Source: Ruegeria atlantica (GTDB taxonomy: Bacteria > Pseudomonadota > Alphaproteobacteria > Rhodobacterales > Rhodobacteraceae). From it: 64,000 nucleotides of DNA. This document shows, piece by piece, positions 10,729 through 19,462 of this stretch (the stretch's first letter is position 1; each line of letters opens with the position of its first letter). A program made the position numbers and the translations under genes. The notes below the pieces were generated by a model. The model worked only from the letters and a program-made list of their open reading frames with translations. It did no database searches and was not told where the DNA came from. The stretch is from assembly GCA_013032095.1 (NCBI GenBank), contig WQBJ01000002.1, positions 7,501 to 71,500 on the forward strand, given 5' to 3'.

Positions 10729-11016
10729 ATGGCAAAGCCTATGACAAAGACTCAGCTGGTTGCTGCTCTCGCTGAGGAAATGGGAACCGACAAGAAAGCC
10801 GCAAACGCCGCGCTGGAGGCCATGACCGGCCTGATCACCCGCGAAGTTTCGGCTGGTGGTGCGGTAACCCTGCCCGGCGTTGGCAAAATCTACTGCCGCG
10901 AGCGCCCCGAGCGCATGGTGCGCAACCCCGCCACCGGCGAGCAGTTCAAGAAAGAGGCCGACAAAGTGGTCAAGATGACCATCGCGAAGGCGCTGAAGGA
11001 CAGCGTGAACGGCTGA
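10729..11016 (+). CDS. hup: HU-family DNA-binding protein
   Basis: A 95-residue HU/IHF-fold nucleoid protein that binds and bends DNA without strong sequence preference. The sequence opens MAKPMTKTQLVAALAEEM. The beta-arm normally carries a proline-containing tip; here RPERMVRNPATGEQF occupies that position near residues 60-75. AAGGAGACC precedes the ATG. It has a strong terminator downstream and is probably a single-gene unit. Its upstream region carries a small TTGTG/CACAA dyad at about 10653-10668. Confidence 0.95.
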   Translation: MAKPMTKTQLVAALAEEMGTDKKAANAALEAMTGLITREVSAGGAVTLPGVGKIYCRERPERMVRNPATGEQFKKEADKVVKMTIAKALKDSVNG

Positions 11017-11041
11017 TCTCAGCTTTCATTTAGATATGATC

Positions 11042-11068
11042 AAGGGCCGCCGTTTGGGGGCCCTTTTT
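11042..11068 (+). terminator. Rho-independent terminator of hup
   Basis: AAGGGCC ... GGCCCTT forms a 7-bp stem that runs into a 5-T tract, 26 bases after the hup stop. Confidence 0.85.
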
Positions 11069-11140
11069 CATTTCCACCACCTGAAACCGGTCTTTCGTTT
11101 TTCCCTGCTTTAAGCTTTTTTTCTTTCCGAAAACCCGAAT

Positions 11141-11566
11141 TCACTGCTCCGGTGTGTATGCCGGATTGTAGATTGAATACACTCTGACATAGGTGAACTT
11201 GTTGTTAGGGCTTACGTCGTAAAACGCACACATCATAAGGCGGAATTTTGTACCTGCTTTGTATGAAACGCCGTTCCACTCAACGTCCTCCCTGCACAGA
11301 AAGTCTATCGGTGCTTCTGACGCCACTGTAGTCTCGTTTGCCAGGTAGTGCGTGTGAGCAAGAATAACCTCTTGCATCTTGTCACCAACCCCGCTCCAAA
11401 AACTCAGAACTTCTTTTCTGCCAATGTTTTTTCGGGCCTGTGGCACATACTCAAAGGTAGCGTCTTGCTCGTAATACTTGTCGAAAAAGTCTGGCAATGA
11501 CATCCCGCCGACAAAAGTTGAGTTAAAGTCACTTATGTATTCTTGGTATCTGGCTTCGCTGAACAT
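11141..11566 (-). CDS. NTF2/SnoaL-like small protein
   Basis: A 141-residue protein of the NTF2-like fold: helical N-terminus with DFFDKYYEQDATFEYVP (residues ~25-41), then beta-strand segments such as TKFRLMMCAFYDV. Members are polyketide cyclases, isomerases or ligand-binding proteins; no function can be assigned. I prefer the ATG at 11566, preceded by CGAGGTTGG, over the longer frame to 11608. It is noticeably AT-richer than its neighbours and sits on the edge of a patch containing a broken transporter-gene fragment, so horizontal acquisition is likely. Confidence 0.62.
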   Translation of the reverse strand: MFSEARYQEYISDFNSTFVGGMSLPDFFDKYYEQDATFEYVPQARKNIGRKEVLSFWSGVGDKMQEVILAHTHYLANETTVASEAPIDFLCREDVEWNGVSYKAGTKFRLMMCAFYDVSPNNKFTYVRVYSIYNPAYTPEQ

Positions 11567-11781
11567 GTTCCAACCTCGTTGCAAAAATACGTTGGTGATT
11601 GCCGTCATATTGCCCTCAACAGCGCGTCGGCACTGTTAGTGTAGTCGCACGACCACTGAGATGCACCCCACACCATTTTAGCCTTTTCCGCAGCCCAGAT
11701 GTACGAAAGTCCCTGCGGCATCATTCTTTCCCGAACAACGGAAAAACCGACGCCGCGCAAACGGCCGCAGATGGAAATCGC

Positions 11782-11805
11782 AAAAAAAATAGGCGCTCAA
11801 AGCGC
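11782..11805 (-). terminator. hairpin terminator left beside the BCCT gene fragment
   Basis: Read on the minus strand, AGCGC-TTTG-like hairpin (GCGCT/AGCGC, 3-base loop) is followed by an uninterrupted run of eight T. It lies about 30 bases past the 3' end of the broken BCCT fragment and differs in sequence from the terminator of the intact gene. Confidence 0.65.
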
Positions 11806-11832
11806 TCATTTCTGGCTCTTAACTTTCACTGA

Positions 11833-11905
11833 GCAGTGAACAGTCTCAACCTTGTGGAAGTCCAGATCGCGATCATCAGTCATCGAGGCGATGCTCAGCA
11901 TCTCA
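11833..11905 (-). pseudogene. remnant of the 3' end of a second BCCT-type transporter gene
   Basis: This stretch matches the last 23 sense codons of the intact transporter gene (12388-12456). By hand count 59 of 69 bases agree, and 18 of 23 amino acids, including the run DRDLDFHKVE. The match stops sharply on the 5' side at about 11905, so nothing else of the gene remains. The stop codon position has changed (CAC TGA in the intact gene, CAC TGC here). It lies on the same strand as the intact gene, with a 77-codon ORF between the two. Confidence 0.8.
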
Positions 11906-12026
11906 CTGTTGTGTCGTCATCAATCCATCCAAGGTTTCAGCAAAGTTAATGTTTGGCTTTGGACGAATGATCCGGTTGGGTACTTCGATACGATGAAGGA
12001 CCAACATTCGGTCGTTTTTTTTGCTT

Positions 12027-12260
12027 TCAATGCAGGCTCAGCAGCACTTCCAGATCTCGACGGCTTAGGCGGGTCATCAAAGACCTCTCATCAGCGGACA
12101 ACCTTGCCCCTTTGCGGATATAATTTGCAAGATACGTGGCGATCTCACTGGTCGGCCGGTAATACAGGTCCGGCGAAGAATGGCTAAGTTCATTCACCAG
12201 CCTAAGCAGAAGTTTCTTCTGTTTCTCCGAGTCCAAATCCTTGCGCTTTTCTTCCAGCAT
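12027..12260 (-). CDS. small hypothetical protein, cargo between BCCT gene and its 3' remnant
   Basis: A 77-residue highly charged, mostly helical protein (starts MLEEKRKDLDSEKQKK) with no family I recognise; no signal peptide or membrane segment is visible. The composition, rich in Lys, Glu and Leu, is that of a real soluble protein. The start could be the ATG at 12260 or a TTG at 12281; AGGAAA lies upstream of the ATG at rather long spacing. It lies between the intact BCCT gene's terminator and the broken BCCT 3' end. Confidence 0.5.
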   Translation of the reverse strand: MLEEKRKDLDSEKQKKLLLRLVNELSHSSPDLYYRPTSEIATYLANYIRKGARLSADERSLMTRLSRRDLEVLLSLH

Positions 12261-12326
12261 GACGTCATTTTTCCTATCCAATTGTGGTAGAAACTAGCGC
12301 AACACTGCTAAAAACCAACTGCAGAC

Positions 12327-12360
12327 AAAACGAAAACGGGCGCCGCTTGCGACGCCCGTT
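12327..12360 (-). terminator. Rho-independent terminator of the BCCT-type gene
   Basis: On the minus strand an 8-bp stem AACGGGCG/CGCCCGTT is followed by a T-rich run (TTTTCGTTTTG), 25 bases after the transporter stop codon. Confidence 0.85.
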
Positions 12361-12384
12361 GCATGGTTTAGACATCCAGTCGGA

Positions 12385-13587
12385 TCAGTGAACTGCTTCA
12401 ACCTTGTGGAAATCCAGATCGCGGTCTTCGGGCATCGAGTCGATGCTCAGCACCTCTTTGCGCTTGGCGATCAGGATATAGACCACGCAAGCCAGGTAGA
12501 GGCCGACGACCACGGCACCGATCCACTGGATCTGCAGCCACTGGCTTTGGAACAGCAGCGTCAGGACAAACAGCAGCGCGACGTTTCCTGCAACGTAGGG
12601 TGCCTTGCCAAAACGCTCGACGGTCATGTTCAGGTTGTCGGTGTACAAACGGATCAGCGAGTCCAGAGAGTTGATCACGAAGGTCACACCCACGATCACC
12701 ATCGCGATGTTGGTGATACCTGCGGTGCTGATGCCGTTCAGGTGGTAGTAGTAGAGAACGGTGAACCAGATCGCCAGCGGGATCGACGGGAAGATCAGCA
12801 GCGCGGCCAGCAACTGCCAGGTGGTCAACCCACCAACAAAGCGCGAGGTAAACTGGCCAATCATGATCGACCATGCGAACCACCAGAACAGGTAGAAGGC
12901 GTGGTAGTCGGTCAGCGGCAGGACAAACTTGTGCAGATTGGCGAAGTAAGCACCGATATTGCTGCCGGTTTCAGCGAAATCGGTCAGGCCCATCCCCGCC
13001 GCGGCCCACATGCCGAAAATCAGCGCCAGGAATAGGAAGGTCGAACCCACCGACAGGACGCGCACATATTTCAGATCGGTCGACGAATAGGCCGCTGCCA
13101 GAATGGCTACAAACACGATGATGTAGAAGGTAGTGACAACGGACTCGCCGTCTCCGATCTCGGGCAGGTAGCCGGGCAGGTAGATCAGGAACAGGCTGGC
13201 GGTGAAGGCGCAGGTGCCGATGATGACCACGTTATTGATCAGTTTGACCAGCGGGATTTCAAAGAATTTCACCCGCGGTTCGATCACACAGAAATAGAAG
13301 GCTGTAAGGAAGTAGAACGCCCAGATCAGGAACCCCCAGAATCCGAACTCAATCGCCAGCGGATTGGCGAAGGCATAGGCCGGGTCTTCGGCGTAGCCGC
13401 CAAACTCGGTCAGCGGGAACATGATCAAACCAACATCCAGACCGGATGTGAACAGGATCGCGATGAACGTAAAAAGGTGGACGGGCGTTACGCCGACACA
13501 GCGCAGGTTCCACCATTTCACAACGAAGAATGCGACCAGGCCCAGGGCCAGCAGGACGCCAAAAGACAGGATGTACTCCAGCAACAC
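12385..13587 (-). CDS. BCCT-like (betaine/choline/carnitine-type) transporter, short form
   Basis: A 400-residue inner-membrane protein with about ten hydrophobic segments. The segment FWWFAWSIMIGQFTSRF near residue 235 resembles the Trp-rich helix that forms the substrate site in BCCT sodium- or proton-coupled carriers. The family is usually 500 residues or more with 12 helices, so this is a short, divergent member; the substrate cannot be named. The start is probably the GTG at 13587, since GGGAGGTG lies 5 bases upstream. The soluble C-tail EDRDLDFHKVEAVH is the part duplicated as a remnant about 0.5 kb downstream. Confidence 0.7.
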   Translation of the reverse strand: MLLEYILSFGVLLALGLVAFFVVKWWNLRCVGVTPVHLFTFIAILFTSGLDVGLIMFPLTEFGGYAEDPAYAFANPLAIEFGFWGFLIWAFYFLTAFYFCVIEPRVKFFEIPLVKLINNVVIIGTCAFTASLFLIYLPGYLPEIGDGESVVTTFYIIVFVAILAAAYSSTDLKYVRVLSVGSTFLFLALIFGMWAAAGMGLTDFAETGSNIGAYFANLHKFVLPLTDYHAFYLFWWFAWSIMIGQFTSRFVGGLTTWQLLAALLIFPSIPLAIWFTVLYYYHLNGISTAGITNIAMVIVGVTFVINSLDSLIRLYTDNLNMTVERFGKAPYVAGNVALLFVLTLLFQSQWLQIQWIGAVVVGLYLACVVYILIAKRKEVLSIDSMPEDRDLDFHKVEAVH

Positions 13588-13766
13588 TTAACACCTCCCA
13601 TATTTTTGTTGCTCAGATTTCCCGGCAATTATCTTTAATTGGCCAGTCAATCAATAAAAACATTACAAGAGTCGCTCTTGACGCGAAGGTGTGGCTTTTT
13701 TGGCTAGGAATGCTTGCGGCCAAACCGAAAATCGGGAACAGTCCCGGCAATGTGACGGGAGGCCCA

Positions 13767-14654
13767 ATGGATTTTCGCGCGATTGCCATGGGGCTGACAT
13801 TTGCCTTCATCTGGTCCTCGGCCTTCACATCGGCACGGATCATAGTCGCGGATGCGTCTCCTCTATTCTCCTTGGCGCTGCGGTTTCTGATCTCGGGATG
13901 TCTGGGCGTCGCCATCGCGCGTGCCATGGGGCAAAGCTGGCACCTGACCCGACCCCAGTGGCGTGCAACAATCCTGTTTGGAATTTGCCAGAACGCCCTT
14001 TATTTGGGTCTGAATTTTTATGCGATGCAGACGGTAGAGGCTTCTTTGGCAGCGATCATAGCCTCGACCATGCCGCTGTTGGTCGCTTTGGCTGGATGGC
14101 TGTTTTTGGGCGAGAGACTACACCCGATTGCGGTGTTGGGCTTGTTTGCGGGATTTGCCGGAGTTGCCCTGATCATGAGCACCCGCATTGTCGGCGGTGT
14201 CGATCTGTTTGGTGTGACCTTGTGCTGTATCGGGGCGTTGGCGCTGACCTTTGCCACACTGACGATACGCGGCGCCACCTCGGGCGGGAACTTCATGATG
14301 GTGGTCGGATTGCAGATGCTGGTAGGTTCCGCCGTACTGTTCGTGGCCGCACCACTGTTCGAGACGATTTATATCCACCTTACTGCGCCATTGATGCTGG
14401 CATTCACTTATACGACTCTGTTCCCCGGACTTCTGGCAACGCTGATCTGGGTTCTGTTACTGGACCGGATCGGAGCCACCCGCGCCGCGACCTTCCATTT
14501 CCTGAACCCGGTTTTCGGTGTCACCATCGCCGCGATGCTTCTGGGCGAAAGACTTGGCCCACTGGATGTGGTCGGAGTGGGAATCACAACACTGGGTATT
14601 CTGGCGGTGCAGCTATCGCGGCAGCCTGCTCAACGAAGCAAACTCTCTACCTGA
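13767..14654 (+). CDS. DMT-superfamily EamA transporter
   Basis: A 295-residue inner-membrane protein with ten predicted helices arranged as two EamA repeats, the second beginning near residue 150. The segment FLNPVFGVTIAAMLLGERL near residue 255 is the usual end-of-repeat motif. Such proteins export metabolites or amino acids; the substrate is unknown. The ATG at 13767 follows GGGAGG; the longer frame back to 13530 runs antisense into the BCCT gene and is rejected. Its 3' end overlaps the convergent glutathione peroxidase gene by 25 bp. Confidence 0.87.
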   Translation: MDFRAIAMGLTFAFIWSSAFTSARIIVADASPLFSLALRFLISGCLGVAIARAMGQSWHLTRPQWRATILFGICQNALYLGLNFYAMQTVEASLAAIIASTMPLLVALAGWLFLGERLHPIAVLGLFAGFAGVALIMSTRIVGGVDLFGVTLCCIGALALTFATLTIRGATSGGNFMMVVGLQMLVGSAVLFVAAPLFETIYIHLTAPLMLAFTYTTLFPGLLATLIWVLLLDRIGATRAATFHFLNPVFGVTIAAMLLGERLGPLDVVGVGITTLGILAVQLSRQPAQRSKLST

Positions 14655-15151
14655 CGCAGCAACTTGGGCGAATCCGGTTTTACTTTCGCGCCATAGGTGG
14701 CAATGACCGACCCTTCGGGATCCAGCAGGATTTTGTTGAAATTCCAGCGGGGCACAAACCCGGTCTGCGTCGCGACCGCTTTGTAGAACGGGTGTGCATC
14801 CGCACCTTTGACCGGAGTAATATCGGTCATTGGAAGGGTCAGATCATAGTTTAATTCACAAAACTCTTTCACCTCTTCGGCCGAGCCCAGTTCCTGATTG
14901 AAGGAATCCGAAGGCACCGCCAAGACCACCAACCCGCGATCTGAGTAGATCTCATATACCTTTTGTAGAGCCGCATATTGCCCGGTGAAACCACAATGCG
15001 ACGCGGTATTCACCACCAAAACAGGCTGACCCCTCCAATCGTCGATCGACAATGTACCACCGTCGATCGAGGCAAATTCACCACTCACAGGAGCCGCCTG
15101 CACGGTGCGGCCCAACAATATGAGCGCCGTAAGCACTAGCATTCTGATCAT
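14630..15151 (-). CDS. glutathione peroxidase, exported
   Basis: A 173-residue thiol peroxidase of the glutathione peroxidase family. The catalytic cysteine lies in NTASHCGFT (Cys, not selenocysteine), and the tryptophan-asparagine partner lies in PRWNFNK. An N-terminal hydrophobic signal ([14 protein letters not shown], cleavage after VQA) suggests periplasmic action. The ATG at 15151 follows GGGAGG; an upstream in-frame start at 15211 is rejected. It is divergent from msrB-msrA, giving a small peroxide and methionine-oxidation repair neighbourhood. Confidence 0.9.
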   Translation of the reverse strand: MIRMLVLTALILLGRTVQAAPVSGEFASIDGGTLSIDDWRGQPVLVVNTASHCGFTGQYAALQKVYEIYSDRGLVVLAVPSDSFNQELGSAEEVKEFCELNYDLTLPMTDITPVKGADAHPFYKAVATQTGFVPRWNFNKILLDPEGSVIATYGAKVKPDSPKLLRQVESLLR

Positions 15152-15298
15152 CGTACAGCCTCCCTTGTTGCTTCCATTACGCACGAAAACTGCTCTCAGA
15201 TCACTCCGCACGACTGCGCGAGCACTTTGAAACAGGGGTTTGCTTTCTGCGTCCTTACCCCCAGATTATGCCACAAATGTAAAACGACCGGAGGAGCC

Positions 15299-15748
15299 AT
15301 GACCCGATACACCAAATCCCCCGAGGCCATCGCCGCCCTTTCCCCCGAAGAGTTTCACGTCACCCAACGCAGTGGAACCGAGCGTCCTGGCACCGGAAAG
15401 TACCTGAGCAACAAAGAACCAGGCATCTATGTGGACATCGTTTCGGGCGAGCCTTTGTTTGCCTCGACTCACAAATACGAATCCGGTTGTGGCTGGCCCA
15501 GCTTCACCAAGCCAATTATCCATGAACATGTGGAAGAGTTCCACGATACCACTCATGGTATGATCCGGACCGAGGTCCGCTCGAAACACGGCGACAGCCA
15601 TCTGGGGCATGTCTTTCCAGACGGCCCGCGTGAACATGGCGGGCTGCGCTATTGCATCAACTCTGCCGCCTTGCGGTTCATTCATCGCGATGAGATGGAG
15701 GCCGAAGGGTATGGCGAATACCTGATCCATGTGGAGGAAATCCAATGA
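15299..15748 (+). CDS. msrB: peptide-methionine (R)-S-oxide reductase
   Basis: Reduces methionine-R-sulfoxide in proteins. The 149-residue sequence contains [10 protein letters not shown] (residues ~60-70) and the catalytic-cysteine segment [11 protein letters not shown] near residue 120. The paired CxxC zinc sites of many MsrB proteins are absent, which marks the non-zinc form. GGAGGAGCC lies just before the ATG. Its stop overlaps the msrA start by 4 bases, and the two make a coupled pair for both sulfoxide stereoisomers. Confidence 0.95.
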   Translation: MTRYTKSPEAIAALSPEEFHVTQRSGTERPGTGKYLSNKEPGIYVDIVSGEPLFASTHKYESGCGWPSFTKPIIHEHVEEFHDTTHGMIRTEVRSKHGDSHLGHVFPDGPREHGGLRYCINSAALRFIHRDEMEAEGYGEYLIHVEEIQ

Positions 15749-16254
15749 CTGAGCAACGCGCTGTTCTGGCCGGAGGTTGTTTCTGGGGCATGCAGGATCT
15801 GATCCGCAAGCTGCCGGGGGTGTCCCGCACCAGTGTCGGTTACACTGGCGGTGACGTTCCCAACGCCACCTATCGCAATCACGGCACCCATGCCGAAGGG
15901 ATCGAGATCTTTTTCGACCCCGCCAAAATCACCTATCGTGACCTGTTGGAGTTCTTCTTCCAGATCCACGATCCGACCACGCTGAACAGGCAGGGCAATG
16001 ATCGCGGGATGAGCTACCGCTCGGCTATCTATTATGTGGATGACGAACAGAAACAGGTTGCGCTGGATACGATCGCAGACGTGAACGCCAGCGGCCTCTG
16101 GCCCGGCACAGTCGTGACCGAGCTCGAATCTGTCGGTGATTTCTGGCAGGCGGAACCCGAGCATCAAGATTATCTGGAGCGGATTCCCAACGGCTATACC
16201 TGCCACTTCCCGCGCCCCGATTGGGTTCTGCCCAAACGCGACGCGGCGGAATAA
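15745..16254 (+). CDS. msrA: peptide-methionine (S)-S-oxide reductase
   Basis: Reduces methionine-S-sulfoxide in proteins and free methionine. The 169-residue sequence has the catalytic motif GCFWG at residues ~11-15 and the conserved GYTGG shortly after. It lacks obvious extra recycling cysteines near the C-terminus except the Cys in GYTCHFPRP. It is translationally coupled to msrB by an ATGA overlap. Confidence 0.95.
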   Translation: MTEQRAVLAGGCFWGMQDLIRKLPGVSRTSVGYTGGDVPNATYRNHGTHAEGIEIFFDPAKITYRDLLEFFFQIHDPTTLNRQGNDRGMSYRSAIYYVDDEQKQVALDTIADVNASGLWPGTVVTELESVGDFWQAEPEHQDYLERIPNGYTCHFPRPDWVLPKRDAAE

Positions 16255-16259
16255 CGGGT

Positions 16260-16278
16260 TAGCCCCCTTTCGGGGCTA
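16260..16278. terminator. hairpin between convergent msrA and hydantoinase-like gene
   Basis: TAGCCCC-CTTTC-GGGGCTA forms a perfect 7-bp stem in the short gap between two convergent genes, and its right arm includes the TAG stop of the minus-strand gene. There is no clear T-run on either side, so it may be Rho-assisted or only partly active. Confidence 0.5.
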
Positions 16279-18279
16279 TCCCAACGCCACTCGAGGCCGA
16301 CCACTGGCTTCGACTGTAATCAGCGCCTCAACAAACACTTCCTGTGCCTCGATACGGGCCGTGCGGATATCCCGGTCAACCACAACGCGGATGTCCGCGG
16401 CCCCGGCCTGACGCACAGCCCCTTCCGCCTCGGTCCGCAAAACGGATTCCAAAAGTGCCAGCGCTTTGTCCGATTCATTGAAATCCTGCGGGCCGTTTTC
16501 GAGATGCACACGAAAACGCCCTTCGGACGGAGATGTCACCGTACCCGAACGGCGCAGGGTTAGACGCCCGACCACTGCGCCGATGGCATTGGCCACACCC
16601 GCATGTTCGGGAAGAACCATACGGGCATGCAGCCGTTCTCCGACAGCCGGGTAATAGCTGGGGGCAGACGCTCCCAAGCCAACAACGTCCACATTCAAAG
16701 CCGCATCCAATGCCAGCAATCCGCGATGGCGCGACAGTCCTTTTTGCATCAAAACATGCCGGGCCAAGTCAGCAGGGGAAACACCGAAATCTTCAGCCTC
16801 TTCCGCAAAAGCAGTCTCTAACAAGGTCAAAACTGTTTGTTCTGTCAGCTGATCAACAATGACCTGCGCCAGCTCGTCTGGCCCCGATGCCAATCTGTCC
16901 CCTGTTCCGACCCGTTTGCGCGCCACCAATTCCAGCGCTTTGCGCGCGGCGTCTGCATCCCAGGCGTCCAGCCGGCCCAAAACATGGCTGGCATCCGACG
17001 GCGTCACGCCCGAGACCTGAACGATCCCGCGATCCACCAACCGTGTCAGCGCACCGCTTTCCATTCGCGTGCGTAGCAGGTCGCTCAAAGGCAGAACTTT
17101 ATCACCCAACCTCTCCAGCAGCGCGTCTTCCCGAGCGCCCACCCCCTCAGCGTGAATACCGGGGACACGACGGGCAAACCGAGTATCATGTTCACCAACC
17201 GTCGTGGCCCGCAGTTGAGAATCCAGAACAGCATGCACAGCCTCCGGGGCTTCCGACGCGATCAGGGACACAGGCAAGACCCGACGTGGGCCGAGGAAGA
17301 CGCCGCCACCCAATCCTTCGGTCACCACATGCACCTGACTGTCGCCGCCTAGCCCATGGGTTCGCATCGCGACTGCCTCGACCATGGTGCGAAATCCGCC
17401 GACCTGAGCGCCTGCTGGATCAATGGCGGGTTTGCCATCTCGGATCAGCGCCACGTCCGTGGTGGTCCCACCGATATCCGACACCAGAGCATTTTCAGTC
17501 CCTGTCAGCCAGCTGGCCCCGACAATCGAGGCTGCCGGGCCGCTGAGGATCGTCTCGATCGGTCGTTCCCGCGCCTGTTCCGCGCTCATCAACGCACCAT
17601 CCCCACGGACCACCATCATCGGCGCGGTGATGCCGAGTTCCAGCAATCGGTCCTGCGCGCGCCCGATAAGTCGATCGATCATACCTATCAGCCGTGCGTT
17701 CAGCACCGCAGTCACCGCTCGCTTCGGGCCGTTCAGCTTAGCCGACAAGTGATGCGAACACGTCACCGGTGCGCCAGTCCTGTCGGCAATAATCCGTGCT
17801 GCCTCAAGCTCATGAGCTGGGTTCCGCGTGGCAAACTGGCCTGCCACAGCAAAGCCGGAAATACCCTTATGAGAGTCTAAAAATGCCTCGAGCGTCGCCA
17901 CATCCAACGGTGCGGCTTCGCCTCCGGCATGGGTGTGACCGCCGGAAATCACCAGGGCAGGATCTCCTTTCAGAGCGTCCCGCAACCCATGCCTGTCCAG
18001 ATCACTTTCCTTGAACCCGATATAGACCAGTGCCACACGACCGCCCTGCCCCTCAACCAGTGCATTCGTCGCCAATGTAGTCGACAAAGAGGCCATCGAG
18101 ATCTGATCCGGCGCCACCTGTGCCTGATCCAGAACCGCCTGAATCGCCTTGCCCACGCCAATCGCCAAATCGGCACGCGTGGTCAGGGACTTGGCCGAGG
18201 CGATCACCTCTTTCTCGTCCCGGATCAGCACCGCATCCGTGTATGTTCCACCCGTATCCACCCCCAAAGCCAACGCCAT
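16276..18279 (-). CDS. hydantoinase/oxoprolinase family protein (HyuA-like)
   Basis: A 667-residue protein of the ATP-dependent hydantoinase A / 5-oxoprolinase A family. It opens with the actin-like nucleotide motif GVDTGGTYTDAV (residues ~5-16) and has a second phosphate motif VSDIGGTTTDVALI near residue 267. Members normally pair with a HyuB subunit; none is adjacent here, so it may act alone or with a distant partner. The ATG at 18279 follows AAGGAGAA, and the frame extension to 18351 is rejected. It lies 72 bp after queG on the same strand. Confidence 0.86.
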   Translation of the reverse strand: MALALGVDTGGTYTDAVLIRDEKEVIASAKSLTTRADLAIGVGKAIQAVLDQAQVAPDQISMASLSTTLATNALVEGQGGRVALVYIGFKESDLDRHGLRDALKGDPALVISGGHTHAGGEAAPLDVATLEAFLDSHKGISGFAVAGQFATRNPAHELEAARIIADRTGAPVTCSHHLSAKLNGPKRAVTAVLNARLIGMIDRLIGRAQDRLLELGITAPMMVVRGDGALMSAEQARERPIETILSGPAASIVGASWLTGTENALVSDIGGTTTDVALIRDGKPAIDPAGAQVGGFRTMVEAVAMRTHGLGGDSQVHVVTEGLGGGVFLGPRRVLPVSLIASEAPEAVHAVLDSQLRATTVGEHDTRFARRVPGIHAEGVGAREDALLERLGDKVLPLSDLLRTRMESGALTRLVDRGIVQVSGVTPSDASHVLGRLDAWDADAARKALELVARKRVGTGDRLASGPDELAQVIVDQLTEQTVLTLLETAFAEEAEDFGVSPADLARHVLMQKGLSRHRGLLALDAALNVDVVGLGASAPSYYPAVGERLHARMVLPEHAGVANAIGAVVGRLTLRRSGTVTSPSEGRFRVHLENGPQDFNESDKALALLESVLRTEAEGAVRQAGAADIRVVVDRDIRTARIEAQEVFVEALITVEASGRPRVALG

Positions 18280-18351
18280 CGGGTTCTCCTTCCTGTTCGC
18301 TGCAGACGGGTGTAGCGGTTTGGACCGACACGTCCAGCCTGTTTGCGGCAC

Positions 18352-19389
18352 TTATTGCAGTCGTTGCACCGCCCAGCGCGCGGCATCAGCCACTGTCGGG
18401 TCAGGATCATCGGTCAAACCCTGAGCTAAAGGTCGCAATTCAGCCACGCCCGAGTTTCCGATGGCATAAAGCACGTTGCGCACGAAGCGGTCACGTCCGA
18501 TCCGCTTGATCGGTGACCCGGAAAACTTGGCCCGAAAAGCCGCGTCATCCAGTACGGCCAAGTCCGCCAAGGGCGGCGCCTTCAACTCTTCGCGCGCCGC
18601 ATAACGAATATCGCTCGCCGCAACGGCGAACTTATTCCAAGGGCAGGCTGCCAGACAATCGTCACAACCGTATATCCGGTTACCCAACTTGGCGCGTAAT
18701 TCTTCGTCCACAGGCCCTTTATGTTCGATGGTCAGATAAGAGATGCACCGCCGCGCATCTAACTGATAAGGAGCCGGAAAGGCGTCCGTCGGACAGGCAT
18801 CCAGACAGGCACGACACGAGCCGCAATGATCCACCTCGGCCATATCCGATGGCAGGTCCAAAGTTGTGAAAACAGACCCTATAAAGGCCCAATTTCCCCA
18901 ATCACGGCTCACAAGATTGGTGTGCTTGCCCTGCCACCCCAATCCCGCGGCATGACCCAAAGCCTTCTCTGGCACCGGCGCTGTGTCGACGAAGACCTTC
19001 ACCTCTCCTCCGCCCTCGGCAATCAGCCAGCGCGCCAGCCGCTTGAGCCGCTTCTTGACCAGATCATGATAGTCCTTGTTCTGGGCATAAACGGAAATCG
19101 CCGCCCGATCCGGGTGATCCAGCACCTCAGTCGGATCATGGTCGGGCGCGTAACTTTCGGCCAGCATGATCACTGATTGCGCCTCGGGCCAAAGCGCCGC
19201 TGGGTCGCCGCGCCAATGAGTTCGCTCGGTCATCCACCCCATCTGCCCATGATACCCGGCCTGCAAAAACGACTCTAACCGGGCGGGAACTTCGGGCACG
19301 TCCCAAGGCCGACACACACGACAGGACACAAAGCCTTCGCTCAAAGCCTGCTCTATCAGTCTTTCCTTTAAACCCGATTCACTCTTCAT
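18352..19389 (-). CDS. queG: epoxyqueuosine reductase
   Basis: Cobalamin- and Fe-S-dependent enzyme that performs the last step of queuosine synthesis in tRNA. The 345-residue sequence has two [4Fe-4S] motifs, [12 protein letters not shown] near residue 190 and [13 protein letters not shown] near residue 242. A C-terminal HEAT-like segment ending [13 protein letters not shown] is also family-typical. The N-terminal segment GYHGQMGWM is characteristic of QueG. It appears to be in a minus-strand run mtgA - GST - queG - hydantoinase-like gene with 58-73 bp gaps. Confidence 0.95.
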   Translation of the reverse strand: MKSESGLKERLIEQALSEGFVSCRVCRPWDVPEVPARLESFLQAGYHGQMGWMTERTHWRGDPAALWPEAQSVIMLAESYAPDHDPTEVLDHPDRAAISVYAQNKDYHDLVKKRLKRLARWLIAEGGGEVKVFVDTAPVPEKALGHAAGLGWQGKHTNLVSRDWGNWAFIGSVFTTLDLPSDMAEVDHCGSCRACLDACPTDAFPAPYQLDARRCISYLTIEHKGPVDEELRAKLGNRIYGCDDCLAACPWNKFAVAASDIRYAAREELKAPPLADLAVLDDAAFRAKFSGSPIKRIGRDRFVRNVLYAIGNSGVAELRPLAQGLTDDPDPTVADAARWAVQRLQ

Positions 19390-19462
19390 CTGGCTAAAAA
19401 TATCCTAAGGGGTGAGTTGGCCTAAAGGGCCACTGGGGGCTGGCGAACCCTGAACTACCCTA

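Noticed and set aside
11989-12022. GACC/GGTC hairpin followed by T8 on the plus strand near 12000-12020
   Set aside because: Only a 4-bp stem and no plus-strand gene upstream to terminate.
11852-12187. 111-codon plus-strand frame in the AT-rich patch
   Set aside because: It crosses the BCCT 3' remnant in antisense, has no ribosome-binding site and shows no protein-like pattern.
12388-13035. 215-codon plus-strand frame opposite the BCCT-like gene
   Set aside because: The translation is His/Gln/Asp-rich nonsense typical of antisense to a hydrophobic protein.
13691-14854. 387-codon plus-strand frame overlapping the DMT transporter
   Set aside because: It is the +2 shadow of the transporter gene, lacks hydrophobic pattern and continues antisense into the glutathione peroxidase gene.
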